Source of the DNA: a virus | Direction: 5' to 3' (one strand) | Virus record (IMG/VR): IMGVR_UViG_3300020478_000009 | Location: 1-56,319 of that record | DNA length: 56,319 nt | Shown: one piece after another, positions 14,631-22,003 of the stretch | How the letters are laid out: every line of letters begins with the position of its first letter | How positions within the stretch are numbered: position 1 is the stretch's first letter | Translations under genes and position numbers: made by a program | The notes under the pieces: generated by a model | What the model saw: only the letters and a program-made list of their open reading frames with translations | Databases searched by the model: none | Told to the model about the DNA's origin: nothing

Positions 14631-14878
14631 CACATCATCAAATGAAATGTGCTACTGGATGTATAAACCAGTCACCTTTATGTCGTTGGTGTATTCCTAC
14701 TGGTTGGCGGTTCCCGGTTAGAAAATGCAATCACGACTGGGAAGATGCTATTGCAGTAACAAAAGAAACAGAGATTTTAAAAGAATTAAAAAGTAAAAAA
14801 CATAAAAGCAAAGAATCTTTACGTTATGAGTTTTGGCTTCGATGCGTAAAGTGTGAAAGTTTCAAGGCAATTATATGA
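14627..14878 (+). CDS. Small cysteine-rich protein
   Basis: An 83-residue protein with six or more cysteines (C-A-T-G-C, C-R-W-C, K-C-N-H and C-V-K-C), consistent with two zinc sites. It overlaps the dcm stop and the next start by 4 bases each, so it is translated as part of the chain. Function unknown. Confidence 0.6.
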   Translation: MTHHQMKCATGCINQSPLCRWCIPTGWRFPVRKCNHDWEDAIAVTKETEILKELKSKKHKSKESLRYEFWLRCVKCESFKAII

Positions 14879-15762
14879 AGTATTACATTCAGCTATGGTC
14901 AATGGTGATTATAGGGCTTTTAATCTGTGGGATTATGTGGCTTGCTTGTGAACCACATACAGCTAAAGCTCATCACGACAGAATATACACACCCTGTGAC
15001 ACAACTACTGGGCATGTTCACATGAGCTACGAAGAAATGGTTGCTCGTATCTCAATAATGGAACAAGACGGAACTATTCCACCGGGCATGATCTCACGTT
15101 ATGTAGAAGCTAGAGATGGCGGTAAAGGTAATGACGATCCTCGTTTTGTTTGGGCTAGAAATCTGGAAGAAGGACAAATACTTTCTTTAGGAAACTGGGC
15201 AAGCGGGCATCATCCTGAGCTTGAACAACTTGTGCTTAATTCAGGGCTTGTAGCTGAATGGCAGTTGGATGCTAATAAAACAGTAAGACGATTTAATGAT
15301 CCTTACTGGATGCAAGCAAATCCGCTGTCACCAGCATTTACGGTCTGGGAGTCTCTTTGCATGGCTAATCTTGGTTATTCGATTCCAATGTTTGAAGTAG
15401 ACGATAATGGAGAATGGGTGTCTAATGTGCCTACCGTCACTACAACCACACCACCACCAACCACAACTATTATTGTTGAAGAAATTACTTTTGATGGCGG
15501 TACAAGTATTAACATTACTGACCCTGATGTAGTCCCTGTAATTCTTGCGCCAGTGTATGAAGAACCTTCTTTTAGTTGGGTTGAAAGATGGTTTCAAGCT
15601 GAGTGGGATGATTTTCCTTTTGAAGACACGATTAAGCTTTTAGAGGAAAGATACCCACCTAACACTCCTAAGAAGTATCATTTTAGATTATCCACTGCTG
15701 TAGAGTTTTTAAGAGAAGGTGGCAAACTTAAAGGATTAGATAATGTTTGGAATGGTGAATGA
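14875..15762 (+). CDS. Exported or membrane-anchored hypothetical protein
   Basis: A 295-residue protein with an N-terminal hydrophobic segment (about 8-26, ending L-A-C-E), a possible lipoprotein cleavage site at W-L-A-C. The body is rich in His, Asp and Trp. A T-T-T-T-P-P-P-T-T-T linker at about 184-195 separates it from a second helical region. It looks like a cell-surface or envelope protein; superinfection exclusion is one possibility but nothing proves it. Confidence 0.6.
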   Translation: MKYYIQLWSMVIIGLLICGIMWLACEPHTAKAHHDRIYTPCDTTTGHVHMSYEEMVARISIMEQDGTIPPGMISRYVEARDGGKGNDDPRFVWARNLEEGQILSLGNWASGHHPELEQLVLNSGLVAEWQLDANKTVRRFNDPYWMQANPLSPAFTVWESLCMANLGYSIPMFEVDDNGEWVSNVPTVTTTTPPPTTTIIVEEITFDGGTSINITDPDVVPVILAPVYEEPSFSWVERWFQAEWDDFPFEDTIKLLEERYPPNTPKKYHFRLSTAVEFLREGGKLKGLDNVWNGE

Positions 15763-15917
15763 TTTACTCAGGTGAAAATCTTGACGATTTCAATTTTTCT
15801 ACTCAATGGTTGAATAAGAAACCAATTAAAGTTAAAGAAGCTGTTGTTTGTCATTGTGGAGATGTTGAAAGTTCTCATTCGATAAAACAAAAACGTATTT
15901 GTAGGAATGGGGCTTAG
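15759..15917 (+). CDS. Short cysteine/histidine protein, 52 residues
   Basis: An open frame overlapping both neighbours (ATGA at its start; TAGTG at its end). V-V-C-H-C-G-D ... S-H-S ... R-I-C-R-N resembles the short Cys/His knuckles seen in many actinophage mini-proteins. Supported by tight coupling, not by a ribosome-binding site. Confidence 0.5.
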   Translation: MIYSGENLDDFNFSTQWLNKKPIKVKEAVVCHCGDVESSHSIKQKRICRNGA

Positions 15918-16207
15918 TGTTAGCACAAGTAGATGTTGAGGTTTGGAGTAAAGACGAAGAGGGTAACCCAGTAGTGGCTCATCAGAGTCTTTTAGAAAAC
16001 ATTGAACGTGTCATTACTTATTCGACTATGGAGTATGACGGTATCCCGGAAGAAAACACTGGTTTCTTTTATGAAGTGATTGTTACTAAAGGAATGATTG
16101 AAGTTAATCAATTTGATGAAAGTGGTGAGTTTTTAAAAGGTGGCTTTATGCCATTAAGTAATTACCCAGTTTCATTAAGCAATACTTTTATCGAGAAAGA
16201 GAAATGA
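15917..16207 (+). CDS. Hypothetical protein, 96 residues
   Basis: Starts at GTG overlapping the previous stop. A beta-rich, acidic protein with no recognised motif. Overlaps the HNH gene by 4 bases, so it belongs to the same translational chain. Confidence 0.55.
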   Translation: MLAQVDVEVWSKDEEGNPVVAHQSLLENIERVITYSTMEYDGIPEENTGFFYEVIVTKGMIEVNQFDESGEFLKGGFMPLSNYPVSLSNTFIEKEK

Positions 16208-16593
16208 AGCGCACACCGTTAAAAAGAAAAACACCTCTTAAAAGAAAAACACCATTAAGACCTGTTAGTAAGAAGCGTCAACGTATTCAGGCTCAACGCC
16301 GGGAACTTGTGAGAAACGAGTTGGAGTATAGACAGTGGTGTGAAGCAGGGCCTCATATTACTAGATTTCTGGTTTCACAATTAACTGAAAGTATGAAGCG
16401 TTCAGTTGAAGGTAAAACTGTTTGTCAGGGGCGTTCTGTTGATATTCATGAGCCTTTAACTAGAGCTAGAGGTGGTTCTATCTTAGATACTGAGAACACT
16501 ATGGCTGTTTGTCGGGCGTGTCACGATTGGATTCATACACATCCTGAGAACGCAAAGCATTTAGGTTTGTTAAAATCAAATTATGACTCTTAA
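16204..16593 (+). CDS. HNH-type nuclease-like protein
   Basis: A 129-residue protein with a basic repetitive N-terminus (K-R-T-P-L-K repeated three times), a lone Cys, and a C-terminal D-I-H-E-P-L ... N-T-M-A-V-C-R-A-C-H-D-W-I-H, the treble-clef His-Asn-His core with zinc cysteines. It resembles NinG/HNH proteins of replication clusters, which act on recombination intermediates. The H-E rather than H-H first motif is conservative. Confidence 0.75.
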   Translation: MKRTPLKRKTPLKRKTPLRPVSKKRQRIQAQRRELVRNELEYRQWCEAGPHITRFLVSQLTESMKRSVEGKTVCQGRSVDIHEPLTRARGGSILDTENTMAVCRACHDWIHTHPENAKHLGLLKSNYDS

Positions 16594-16723
16594 ATGTCAT
16601 TGCGGTAGACGCGCTGCTTGGGTAGTTGAGCATAAGAAAAAATCGTTTGAGCTTTGCGAAAGTTGTGCATGGACTTATGCGGCTGACAAGGTTTTAACTC
16701 CGATTGAAGCGGTGAAGAAATGA
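16583..16723 (+). CDS. Zinc-ribbon mini-protein, 46 residues
   Basis: An open frame with C-H-C-G and C-E-S-C, the four ligands of a zinc ribbon separated by 18 residues. The start lies inside the end of the HNH gene and the stop overlaps the next ATG (ATGA). Function unknown. Confidence 0.55.
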   Translation: MTLKCHCGRRAAWVVEHKKKSFELCESCAWTYAADKVLTPIEAVKK

Positions 16724-17058
16724 TTGTTCAGGGGCAGATCGAGGAACAAATTTTAGAGCTTGTTGACGAACTGGAAAAAACAACGGATGTGTTCGCTACT
16801 TGTATTGAGGAAACGGCTCGCGCTGATGTGGCTTACAAGCGTTCTTATTCGATTGCTTTGGCTAAGAGGGCTTCTGATTTTCCCAAGGAAACGGTGGCTG
16901 TCCGGGAAGCAAAAGTGATGACTGAAACGATTGATGAGCTTGCTGTGTCTAAGATTCTTGGAGCTAAAGAGAAAGCTGTTAAAGAGAAGCTGATTAGTTT
17001 GCGTTCTCAGTTGGATGCTTTGCGAACGTTATCTGCGAATGTTCGCGCTCAAACCTAA
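16720..17058 (+). CDS. Conserved helical phage protein
   Basis: A 112-residue, wholly helical protein with an even charge pattern, ending L-R-S-Q-L-D-A-L-R-T-L-S-A-N-V-R-A-Q-T, a C-terminal signature I associate with uncharacterised proteins of phage DNA-metabolism clusters. Last gene of the first rightward operon, before the terminator at 17070. Confidence 0.65.
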   Translation: MIVQGQIEEQILELVDELEKTTDVFATCIEETARADVAYKRSYSIALAKRASDFPKETVAVREAKVMTETIDELAVSKILGAKEKAVKEKLISLRSQLDALRTLSANVRAQT

Positions 17059-17069
17059 AAAAAATTTTC

Positions 17070-17096
17070 AAAACCCTTGATTTTATAGGGATTTTT
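17070..17096 (+). terminator. Terminator with conserved loop
   Basis: AAAACCCT pairs with AGGGATTTT around the loop TGATTTTAT, then a T-run. It ends the operon that starts at 6761. Near-copies of stem and loop are at 4848-4882 (minus), 28771-28790 and 52411-52435 (minus). Confidence 0.65.
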
Positions 17097-17132
17097 AGCA
17101 TAAATTTCTTTCGCCCAATCACGCATTATCAC

Positions 17133-17150
17133 GCTATATGAGGTTATAAT
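17133..17150 (+). promoter_or_regulatory. Early promoter, GCTATAT-N5-TATAAT
   Basis: GCTATAT at 17133-17139 and a consensus -10 TATAAT at 17145-17150, again 12 bases apart. An ATG at 17157 lies 6 bases after the -10, at the predicted transcript start. It restarts transcription for the small-gene block after the terminator at 17070. Confidence 0.72.
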
Positions 17151-17156
17151 AAATAT

Positions 17157-17186
17157 ATGAGATCAACCGCAAAGGAGAGAAATTAA
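17157..17186 (+). other. Possible leaderless 9-codon leader ORF
   Basis: ATG at the predicted transcript 5' end opens M-R-S-T-A-K-E-R-N-stop; the stop TAA (17184-17186) touches the ATG of the next gene (TAAATG). The codons K-E-R include the AAAGGAGAG ribosome-binding site. Compare in-frame leaderless starts at 6786, 21085 and 28818, where no stop intervenes. Confidence 0.45.
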
Positions 17187-17402
17187 ATGAGTTGGTACGG
17201 AAATGATATGAAAGATGGAGTGGCAGTTTATCGGGAAAGCCATCCTGAGACTGAGGCTGATAAAGCAAGAGCCGCTGAAGCTCTAGTTCGTTTCAATAAA
17301 GAAAAAGCAGAACGTGATGCTTATTGGAAAGATCGGCAAGATGAAGTTCAAGCCGCAAATCAAGCATTATGGGATGCTTACAATGAAGGGAGAAATCAAT
17401 GA
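17187..17402 (+). CDS. Small charged helical protein
   Basis: A 71-residue protein, strongly helical after residue 20, rich in Glu, Lys and Ala. Ribosome-binding site AAAGGAGAG at 17171-17179. First gene of the second early operon; function unknown, typical of small host-directed early proteins. Confidence 0.6.
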   Translation: MSWYGNDMKDGVAVYRESHPETEADKARAAEALVRFNKEKAERDAYWKDRQDEVQAANQALWDAYNEGRNQ

Positions 17403-17764
17403 TTGATTATGAAGCAGTTCATGTCAAAGCTCACGTAGCTGGTCTTGAAGCTGGTCGCAATGTTGATGCTGAAAAGTATCACGCTGTTGATGAAGCGACT
17501 GGGAAGGTTTACGAACCATTCGAGTTGTGCGGTTTCGCTACCGTTCAGGTGAAGGGCGCTAACAAGGGCTTTGGTAAGTGGTTAGCTAACAATGAGGGGC
17601 GGACAGACCGTTACTATGGTGGTGCGGCTCTTCATGTGTTTCACTTTAATCAGAGTTGGGAAAGGAAAGGCGCTTACGCAAGAGCTTATGCGAAGACTGC
17701 GACAGCGTTACTAGCTGAACAAGGTGAAGAAGTAGAGATTTGGACTACTAACAATATGGACTAA
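17399..17764 (+). CDS. Conserved phage protein, 121 residues
   Basis: The core G-F-A-T-V-Q-V-K-G ... F-G-K-W-L ... Y-Y-G-G-A-A-L-H-V-F ... A-Y-A-R-A-Y-A matches a family of uncharacterised phage proteins I recognise by pattern. Mixed alpha/beta, cytoplasmic. Overlaps the upstream stop by 4 bases. Confidence 0.65.
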   Translation: MIDYEAVHVKAHVAGLEAGRNVDAEKYHAVDEATGKVYEPFELCGFATVQVKGANKGFGKWLANNEGRTDRYYGGAALHVFHFNQSWERKGAYARAYAKTATALLAEQGEEVEIWTTNNMD

Positions 17765-17782
17765 TAAGAAAGGAGAAAAATA

Positions 17783-17959
17783 ATGAAAGTTACAAGTATA
17801 AAGTATTTTGAAACATCTAGAGGAGTTGGCTATGAAGCTAAAACTGACGAAGGTGTTATTTGGAATAATGGTGATGGTGGTGCTACCTATCACATACCAG
17901 ATGTTGGTTTAGATGAGTTTCAATTAGAAGAACTTATTGATGTGTTTGAAGGAGTTTAA
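17783..17959 (+). CDS. Small acidic protein, 58 residues
   Basis: Follows GAAAGGAGA (17769-17777). Starts M-K-V-T-S-I-K-Y-F, has a W-N-N-G-D-G-G-A turn and an acidic helical end. A small beta-hairpin plus helix fold is likely; function unknown. Confidence 0.6.
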   Translation: MKVTSIKYFETSRGVGYEAKTDEGVIWNNGDGGATYHIPDVGLDEFQLEELIDVFEGV

Positions 17960-17983
17960 AGCAAATTAAGAAAGGAGAAAATA

Positions 17984-18250
17984 ATGGAAGGTCAGTGTGT
18001 TACTGACGAAGAGATGCGAGAAGAACTACTTTTTGACATAGCATTGCAAACAGTATCTTATGCTCGTAGTCTTGCCGGGGCCTCTGAAGGTATTGAGCCT
18101 TTAAGTCAAGAAGAATGGCACTCAGTAATCAATGATATTAAAATCGTTTTAGACAGCCACATGGCTTGTCATGGTTTTAAGTGTGTATCACCAGTTGATG
18201 ACATATCAAAGTATGGTTATTTACCATTAGCTGATAAGAAAGAACACTGA
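17984..18250 (+). CDS. Hypothetical protein, 88 residues
   Basis: Follows GAAAGGAGA (17970-17978). Helical, acidic, with three scattered cysteines. No recognised motif. Same early operon. Confidence 0.6.
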   Translation: MEGQCVTDEEMREELLFDIALQTVSYARSLAGASEGIEPLSQEEWHSVINDIKIVLDSHMACHGFKCVSPVDDISKYGYLPLADKKEH

Positions 18251-18251
18251 A

Positions 18252-18395
18252 ATGAGTGATGTAGAAAATTTGATTGTGGAAATTGAAACGTTTCTTGAAG
18301 TTACTGCAAACCGGGAGTTGTTTAGCTCTCAGGAAATACAAAACCTCTTATTAGATTTACGCTCTTTAGCGACACAAGAAGCACCAATAGCGTAA
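18252..18395 (+). CDS. Mini-protein, 47 residues
   Basis: An open frame of mostly helical character (M-S-D-V-E-N-L-I-V-E-I-E) that starts just after the previous stop (TGAAATG). No independent ribosome-binding site. Its end overlaps the promoter at 18404 region only by proximity. Tentative. Confidence 0.4.
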   Translation: MSDVENLIVEIETFLEVTANRELFSSQEIQNLLLDLRSLATQEAPIA

Positions 18396-18403
18396 CAAGA
18401 GGC

Positions 18404-18409
18404 TATACT
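18404..18409 (+). promoter_or_regulatory. Promoter -10 box TATACT
   Basis: GGCTATACTTAAT resembles the -10 part of the early promoters but lacks the GCTATA element 12 bases upstream. Here the spacing to the ribosome-binding site (AGGAAGGAG, 18415-18423) and the ATG at 18434 is that of a normal short leader rather than a leaderless start. Confidence 0.5.
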
Positions 18410-18433
18410 TAATAGGAAGGAGAGAGGCATAAT

Positions 18434-18655
18434 ATGACAAATACAGCAACACAGATTTTAGCGGATTTTCCTAAAAAGGATTATCCTTGGAACGTTTGGC
18501 TTGATGGGAATACCAGAGTGTTAGTTCGAGGAACACACTTTGATCCAGACCCCCAGTCAATGAGAGTTACCGTTTATCGTGCTGCGAGCAGAATGGGCCG
18601 AAAAGTACGAACTGTAATAGACGGAGACCAACTGATTATTAAAGCTAAAGATTAA
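18434..18655 (+). CDS. Small basic beta/alpha protein, 73 residues
   Basis: Contains Y-P-W-N-V-W-L-D-G-N-T-R-V-L-V-R-G-T-H-F and a basic helix A-A-S-R-M-G-R-K-V-R. The strand-helix-strand plan and net positive charge fit a nucleic-acid or protein-binding domain. Not recognised. Own promoter at 18404. Confidence 0.6.
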   Translation: MTNTATQILADFPKKDYPWNVWLDGNTRVLVRGTHFDPDPQSMRVTVYRAASRMGRKVRTVIDGDQLIIKAKD

Positions 18656-18677
18656 ATAGGAGAAGAAAGGAGGAAAA

Positions 18678-19196
18678 GTGAAACTAAATAAGCTGATACC
18701 GCAAAGCGTGAGAGCGGCGAAATTAGCGGCTGAAGCTCATTCAGGTCAAACAGATTTGACTGGTGAGCCTTACATTCTTCACTTGAAGAGAGTAGCTAGA
18801 ATGACTAACTCTTCTGATGAAGCTACAGTTGCATGGTTGCATGACATTATCGAAGATACTCCGATAACGTCAGCAGATTTGAAAGCTTATGGTTTTAAAC
18901 CAAGAGTTGTTAAAGCTGTTGAGGCCATAACTCACCTACCGGGACAACCCGATGATGAGTACATGGATCAAGTAGCTAGGAATCCGTTAGCTGTCACAGT
19001 CAAACGGTATGATTTGTTAGACCATGTGAATCATAAAGCTAAAGGCATTTACGGTCAGGTTGGTTGGGAAGCGCCCCGGGTTATGCAGGGACACCCCAAG
19101 TTACCAGTCTATAAAAAGTTTTTAGCTTATTTGAAGCTAGTTGCAGTTATTGGGTATGTCCCAGTTCCTGAAAATGTTGATCTGGTTAACGCCTAA
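18678..19196 (+). CDS. HD-domain (p)ppGpp hydrolase-like protein
   Basis: A 172-residue protein starting at GTG after AAAGGAGGAAAA. It has the SpoT/MESH1 plan: A-H21-S-G-Q, Y-I-L-H35, W-L-H55-D56-I-I-E-D-T and K-R-Y-D112-L-L-D-H. These would bind a metal ion and remove the 3' pyrophosphate of (p)ppGpp. No synthetase domain is attached, so it is a small alarmone-hydrolase type. It could blunt the host stringent response; its relation to the RelA/SpoT-like domain in the head protein is notable. A different nucleotide substrate is possible. Confidence 0.78.
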   Translation: MKLNKLIPQSVRAAKLAAEAHSGQTDLTGEPYILHLKRVARMTNSSDEATVAWLHDIIEDTPITSADLKAYGFKPRVVKAVEAITHLPGQPDDEYMDQVARNPLAVTVKRYDLLDHVNHKAKGIYGQVGWEAPRVMQGHPKLPVYKKFLAYLKLVAVIGYVPVPENVDLVNA

Positions 19197-19366
19197 TGAA
19201 CTCGTTAAAGGTAAAAGTAGAGGTTAAGAAAGTTCTTGGCCCTACTGGCATGTTTCATTGGGCGGTATATCAGGATGGCAGATGCAGAGATTTATGTAAG
19301 ACTGAATACGAAGCGCAAAGACTCAGGGACAATATCGTTGATAGTTGGGAGTCGAAAGATGAGTAA
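19196..19366 (+). CDS. Mini-protein, 56 residues
   Basis: Starts in TAATGA, overlapping the stop of the HD gene. M-N-S-L-K-V-K-V-E-V then a W-A-V-Y-Q-D-G-R hairpin and a charged helix. Beta-rich with a basic start; function unknown. Supported by coupling and sensible composition. Confidence 0.5.
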   Translation: MNSLKVKVEVKKVLGPTGMFHWAVYQDGRCRDLCKTEYEAQRLRDNIVDSWESKDE

Positions 19367-19381
19367 TAACCGTTATTATCA

Positions 19382-19531
19382 ATGCAAGTATTAGGTATGG
19401 GGCATCCCGACTGGTGGAAAGTATCAGTCTTTCATCAGGAGGAGTACTGGGAGCTGAAAGAAAAAGGTTATGTGCGGCTTCCAGTAGAAATCTGTTCTGC
19501 GAAACTTAACGAAATAATCGAGGAAATATGA
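19382..19531 (+). CDS. Mini-protein, 49 residues
   Basis: M-Q-V-L-G-M-G-H-P-D-W-W-K-V-S-V-F ... with its stop overlapping the next ATG (ATGA). No ribosome-binding site of its own is clear. Tentative coding call. Confidence 0.45.
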   Translation: MQVLGMGHPDWWKVSVFHQEEYWELKEKGYVRLPVEICSAKLNEIIEEI

Positions 19532-19737
19532 GTTTATATAATTCAAAAGAACAAGAAATAATAACGAAGCTTGGTATTCTTTGCCATCTCTTAGATAGTG
19601 CTAGTCAAGTTATGGCAGAGCTAGGAAAGCTAGTTGAAGGCCATGATGCAGATGAGATAAATAGAATGATAGAAGAACACAGCGAAAAAGGAATAAAGAT
19701 GATCGCTGACTTTTTAGATGAAGTGAATGAGATATAA
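19528..19737 (+). CDS. Small acidic helical protein, 69 residues
   Basis: Two amphipathic helices with an acidic C-terminus (D-F-L-D-E-V-N-E-I). Preceded by AGGAAAT and coupled to the previous gene. Function unknown. Confidence 0.55.
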   Translation: MSLYNSKEQEIITKLGILCHLLDSASQVMAELGKLVEGHDADEINRMIEEHSEKGIKMIADFLDEVNEI

Positions 19738-19832
19738 TGGAAATTTTAACAGAGTTTCTCTTAGCCATAATGGTAGCTTTACTAGGTTTCTGTGTAGGGA
19801 TGCTTGTTTGCATGATTCAAAACCATGACTGA
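19737..19832 (+). CDS. Membrane mini-protein, 31 residues
   Basis: Almost the whole protein is one hydrophobic helix (residues 5-27), with two cysteines. Start TAATG overlaps the upstream stop; the stop overlaps the next gene. A short membrane peptide of this kind can depolarise or modulate the membrane; coding is supported only by context. Confidence 0.4.
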   Translation: MEILTEFLLAIMVALLGFCVGMLVCMIQNHD

Positions 19833-19983
19833 AGCTGAAAAGTGGCTCGCAGAAGGAATAGAAAAGGGCTTCTGTTCTTACGACTGGTGTAAACTTCATG
19901 ACAATAGAGAAGGTGAAAAGTGTGTGATGCTTGTTCAGTTATTCAAAGAATGTCTCATTCCGAAAGATGCCAATGTCCAGTAA
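19825..19983 (+). CDS. Mini-protein, 52 residues
   Basis: M-T-E-A-E-K-W-L-A-E with four cysteines (C-S-Y-D-W-C, K-C-V, E-C-L), a possible zinc site. Overlaps both neighbours. Three frames are open here; I prefer this one because of the Cys spacing and coupling. Confidence 0.4.
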   Translation: MTEAEKWLAEGIEKGFCSYDWCKLHDNREGEKCVMLVQLFKECLIPKDANVQ

Positions 19984-20128
19984 TGAACCTATTCTTAGCG
20001 ACAGAGATACAATCTGGGGTAGGAAGCACTTTGATCCAAAGAAGGGAACATCGTGGCACACTTTCCCTGATGGAATTGATACACGCCAAACTATTCCATT
20101 ACGCAAAAAATACAGAAAACAAGCCTAA
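19967..20128 (+). CDS. Small basic protein, 53 residues
   Basis: S-N-E-P-I-L-S-D-R-D ... K-H-F-D-P-K-K-G-T-S-W-H-T and a basic tail R-K-K-Y-R-K-Q-A. It overlaps the end of the previous frame by 17 bases; a start at 19973 is also possible. Function unknown. Confidence 0.45.
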   Translation: MPMSSNEPILSDRDTIWGRKHFDPKKGTSWHTFPDGIDTRQTIPLRKKYRKQA

Positions 20129-20157
20129 TTTGACGCAAATGACGTAGCATTAGAACA

Positions 20158-20652
20158 ATGAATAACATTATAGAACCCGATTTTGGAAGCAGAGCTTTCC
20201 GAGGAGACAAACGAAAAGAGTATTTAGAACACCTGCGTAACGGTATGGGCCGAAAGCAAGCTGCAAGAGCTACAGGTGTAGGAATAAGAACTGTACAAAG
20301 ATATGTAAATCAACATCCAGACTGGGAAGCAGAACGAGATGAAGCTGAATCAGAAGCCATTGAGCTAGTAGAGAACGCTTTGTTCAATACAGCGGTAGAA
20401 GGCAATGTCTCAGCAGGCATCTTTTTTCTGACTAACAGGTCGCCTGACAGGTGGACAGATAAACGTAGACCGAATATAAACCTTAACGCTCAAGCGGCTG
20501 TCGCTATAGGTGATGGCGAGCATGAGGGTGTGGTTGGAAGAATGATAGCTAGAGCAGAAGCTCTACTAACAGAAGGAGAAGAAACAAATGGCGAACGCCG
20601 AAGTAGTAATGTCAGGGAACTTGGTAGCGGACCCGGAGGTAACACAAACTAA
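20158..20652 (+). CDS. terS: Terminase small subunit-like protein
   Basis: A 164-residue protein. Residues 15-60 form a homeodomain-like HTH (R-K-Q-A-A-R-A-T-G-V-G-I-R-T-V-Q-R-Y-V-N), followed by a helical region (W-E-A-E-R-D-E-A-E-S-E-A ... G-I-F-F-L-T-N-R-S-P-D-R-W) typical of small terminases that bind pac or cos DNA and hand it to TerL. No ribosome-binding site precedes the ATG. The last 65 bases overlap the ssb gene. TerL is on the other strand 13.5 kb away. Confidence 0.72.
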   Translation: MNNIIEPDFGSRAFRGDKRKEYLEHLRNGMGRKQAARATGVGIRTVQRYVNQHPDWEAERDEAESEAIELVENALFNTAVEGNVSAGIFFLTNRSPDRWTDKRRPNINLNAQAAVAIGDGEHEGVVGRMIARAEALLTEGEETNGERRSSNVRELGSGPGGNTN

Positions 20653-21001
20653 ATCCGGGTTAGCTTTAACCAAGTTTCGTGTAGCGGTTAATGACCGTAA
20701 GAAAGAAGGAAACGACTGGGTTGATGATCCATCGTTTTACAATGTGGTGTGCTGGGATAAGCTCGCTAGTCATGTAGCTGAGTCTTGCTATAAAGGAACT
20801 GGTGTGATCATCCGGGGCCGGCTAAAAGAAAACACTTGGACTAACACCGAAGGTGAGACTCGGCGAAACGTTGAGATTATCGCTGATGATGTTGGTGTGT
20901 CTTTAAAGTTTGCGATTGTTGAGAAGATTGAGCGCATGGCTTCTACTGGTAGACAGCAAGAAAGTAAGCCTAAGTACGAGAAACCGGAAGAGCCTTTTTA
21001 A
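20588..21001 (+). CDS. ssb: Single-stranded DNA-binding protein
   Basis: A 137-residue SSB. The OB fold is evident (V-M-S-G-N-L-V-A-D-P-E, L-A-L-T-K-F-R-V-A-V-N, F-Y-N-V-V-C-W-D-K-L-A, V-I-I-R-G-R-L) and the tail ends E-E-P-F, close to the canonical acidic tip that binds partner proteins. It would coat ssDNA during replication and Erf annealing. Ribosome-binding site AGAAGGAGAA at 20572-20581; the start lies inside terS. Confidence 0.92.
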   Translation: MANAEVVMSGNLVADPEVTQTKSGLALTKFRVAVNDRKKEGNDWVDDPSFYNVVCWDKLASHVAESCYKGTGVIIRGRLKENTWTNTEGETRRNVEIIADDVGVSLKFAIVEKIERMASTGRQQESKPKYEKPEEPF

Positions 21002-21060
21002 TCTAGTTACATTCGTGTAATTACATCAAAAGAAATCGGAAGCAAAAGCACATATATCAC

Positions 21061-21078
21061 GCTATATAGAGTTATACT
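21061..21078 (+). promoter_or_regulatory. Early promoter, GCTATAT-N5-TATACT
   Basis: GCTATAT at 21061-21067 and TATACT at 21073-21078. ATG 21085 is 6 bases downstream, at the predicted transcript start, in frame with the ribosome-binding-site start at 21112, exactly 27 bases further. The rest of 21002-21060 shows nothing else. Confidence 0.7.
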
Positions 21079-21111
21079 ATCTGTATGGAAGCAAACGAAA
21101 AGGAGAAAGAA

Positions 21112-21372
21112 ATGAAAGCAACTTCCGAATTACCAGTCGAGTTCACTGACTGGAAAAAAGTAGAAAAGGGTACTCAAGGAACTTATGGTTTAATCCAATG
21201 TTCTGAAACTGGTAGCCATGTTCTTTACTTGATAGATAACACAGATTACAACAACGAAGATTATGCCTTCCTTAAAGAATTTGCAGGTCATACTCAAGTT
21301 GGATATGTAGCTCATCCTGATGAACTTTGGATAGCAGTTGAAGCGGCTGACGAAGAGATAGCGGCTTTGTAA
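21112..21372 (+). CDS. Small hypothetical protein with dual start
   Basis: An 86-residue acidic protein (W-K-K-V-E-K-G-T-Q-G-T-Y-G-L-I-Q-C). The start at 21112 follows AAAAGGAGAAAG; a leaderless ATG at 21085 would add nine residues (M-E-A-N-E-K-E-K-E). No recognised domain. First gene of the third early transcript. Confidence 0.6.
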   Translation: MKATSELPVEFTDWKKVEKGTQGTYGLIQCSETGSHVLYLIDNTDYNNEDYAFLKEFAGHTQVGYVAHPDELWIAVEAADEEIAAL

Positions 21373-21374
21373 GA

Positions 21375-21482
21375 ATGGTAGAAATCATTCACTACAACGA
21401 AGTTGTTGCATTCATCTTTTATAGTTTGATGATTATTGCAGGAACTCTTATTCCTTGTTGGTTAGCTCATAAAGTTGGCTAA
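21375..21482 (+). CDS. Membrane mini-protein, 35 residues
   Basis: A single hydrophobic helix (F-I-F-Y-S-L-M-I-I-A-G-T-L-I-P-C-W-L) after a short polar start. Begins two bases after the previous stop. Coding call rests on position and composition. Confidence 0.4.
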   Translation: MVEIIHYNEVVAFIFYSLMIIAGTLIPCWLAHKVG

Positions 21483-21515
21483 TAAGGTTAGTTAATAAAC
21501 AGAAAAGGAGAATAA

Positions 21516-21704
21516 ATGAAAATCAACTTATTGTTCATCGAGGAGGTTGATCCTGATGACTACGAGCAGTTAGCTGAACTTGTGAACAACGAAATAATAA
21601 ACGTTGTCACAGAAGATTTAACTTTTGAACAGTACGAAAACTTTATAGACGAGTTGACTTCTGTTCTTGATACTCAATTAGAAGCTCACAAAGCTTCACA
21701 ATAG
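21516..21704 (+). CDS. Small acidic protein, 62 residues
   Basis: Follows AAAAGGAGAATAA. Starts M-K-I-N-L-L-F-I-E-E-V-D and is strongly acidic and helical throughout, the composition of DNA-mimic or inhibitor proteins, though nothing specific supports that. Function unknown. Confidence 0.55.
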   Translation: MKINLLFIEEVDPDDYEQLAELVNNEIINVVTEDLTFEQYENFIDELTSVLDTQLEAHKASQ

Positions 21705-21719
21705 AAAAGGAGAAATGTT

Positions 21720-21965
21720 TTGTTTGCTCTAATGGAAATGACTAACCCGATGTGGGAATGGCTGGTAGCGCCACTTATCCTCATCGGAATCGGAATGTTA
21801 CTCGGTGGAGTAATCGCTAAAAAAATGCTCAAGTATGAGCTTGACCAAGGGTGGCGTGAAAGCTATATAGATAAAAAACCTCCATTAAAACACGTTAAGT
21901 TCATACCTGATAGCGGAGCTACTCTATATAATTGGGAAGACGAGGAGGGTTTTCCAAACGAGTAA
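21720..21965 (+). CDS. Small membrane protein, 81 residues
   Basis: Starts at TTG 21720, 7 bases after AAAAGGAGAA; the ATG at 21715 is in another frame and stops at once. One membrane helix (L-V-A-P-L-I-L-I-G-I-G-M-L-L-G-G-V-I-A, about 15-33) followed by a polar tail. Last gene before the hairpins at 22004-22080. Confidence 0.55.
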   Translation: MFALMEMTNPMWEWLVAPLILIGIGMLLGGVIAKKMLKYELDQGWRESYIDKKPPLKHVKFIPDSGATLYNWEDEEGFPNE

Positions 21966-22003
21966 CATTTGACTCGCAAAATAATGTGTAAGATGCGTTC
22001 ACG

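Noticed and set aside
19920-20147. Alternative 75-residue frame beginning at GTG 19920
   Set aside because: It overlaps two frames with better composition and coupling, and its protein looks random.
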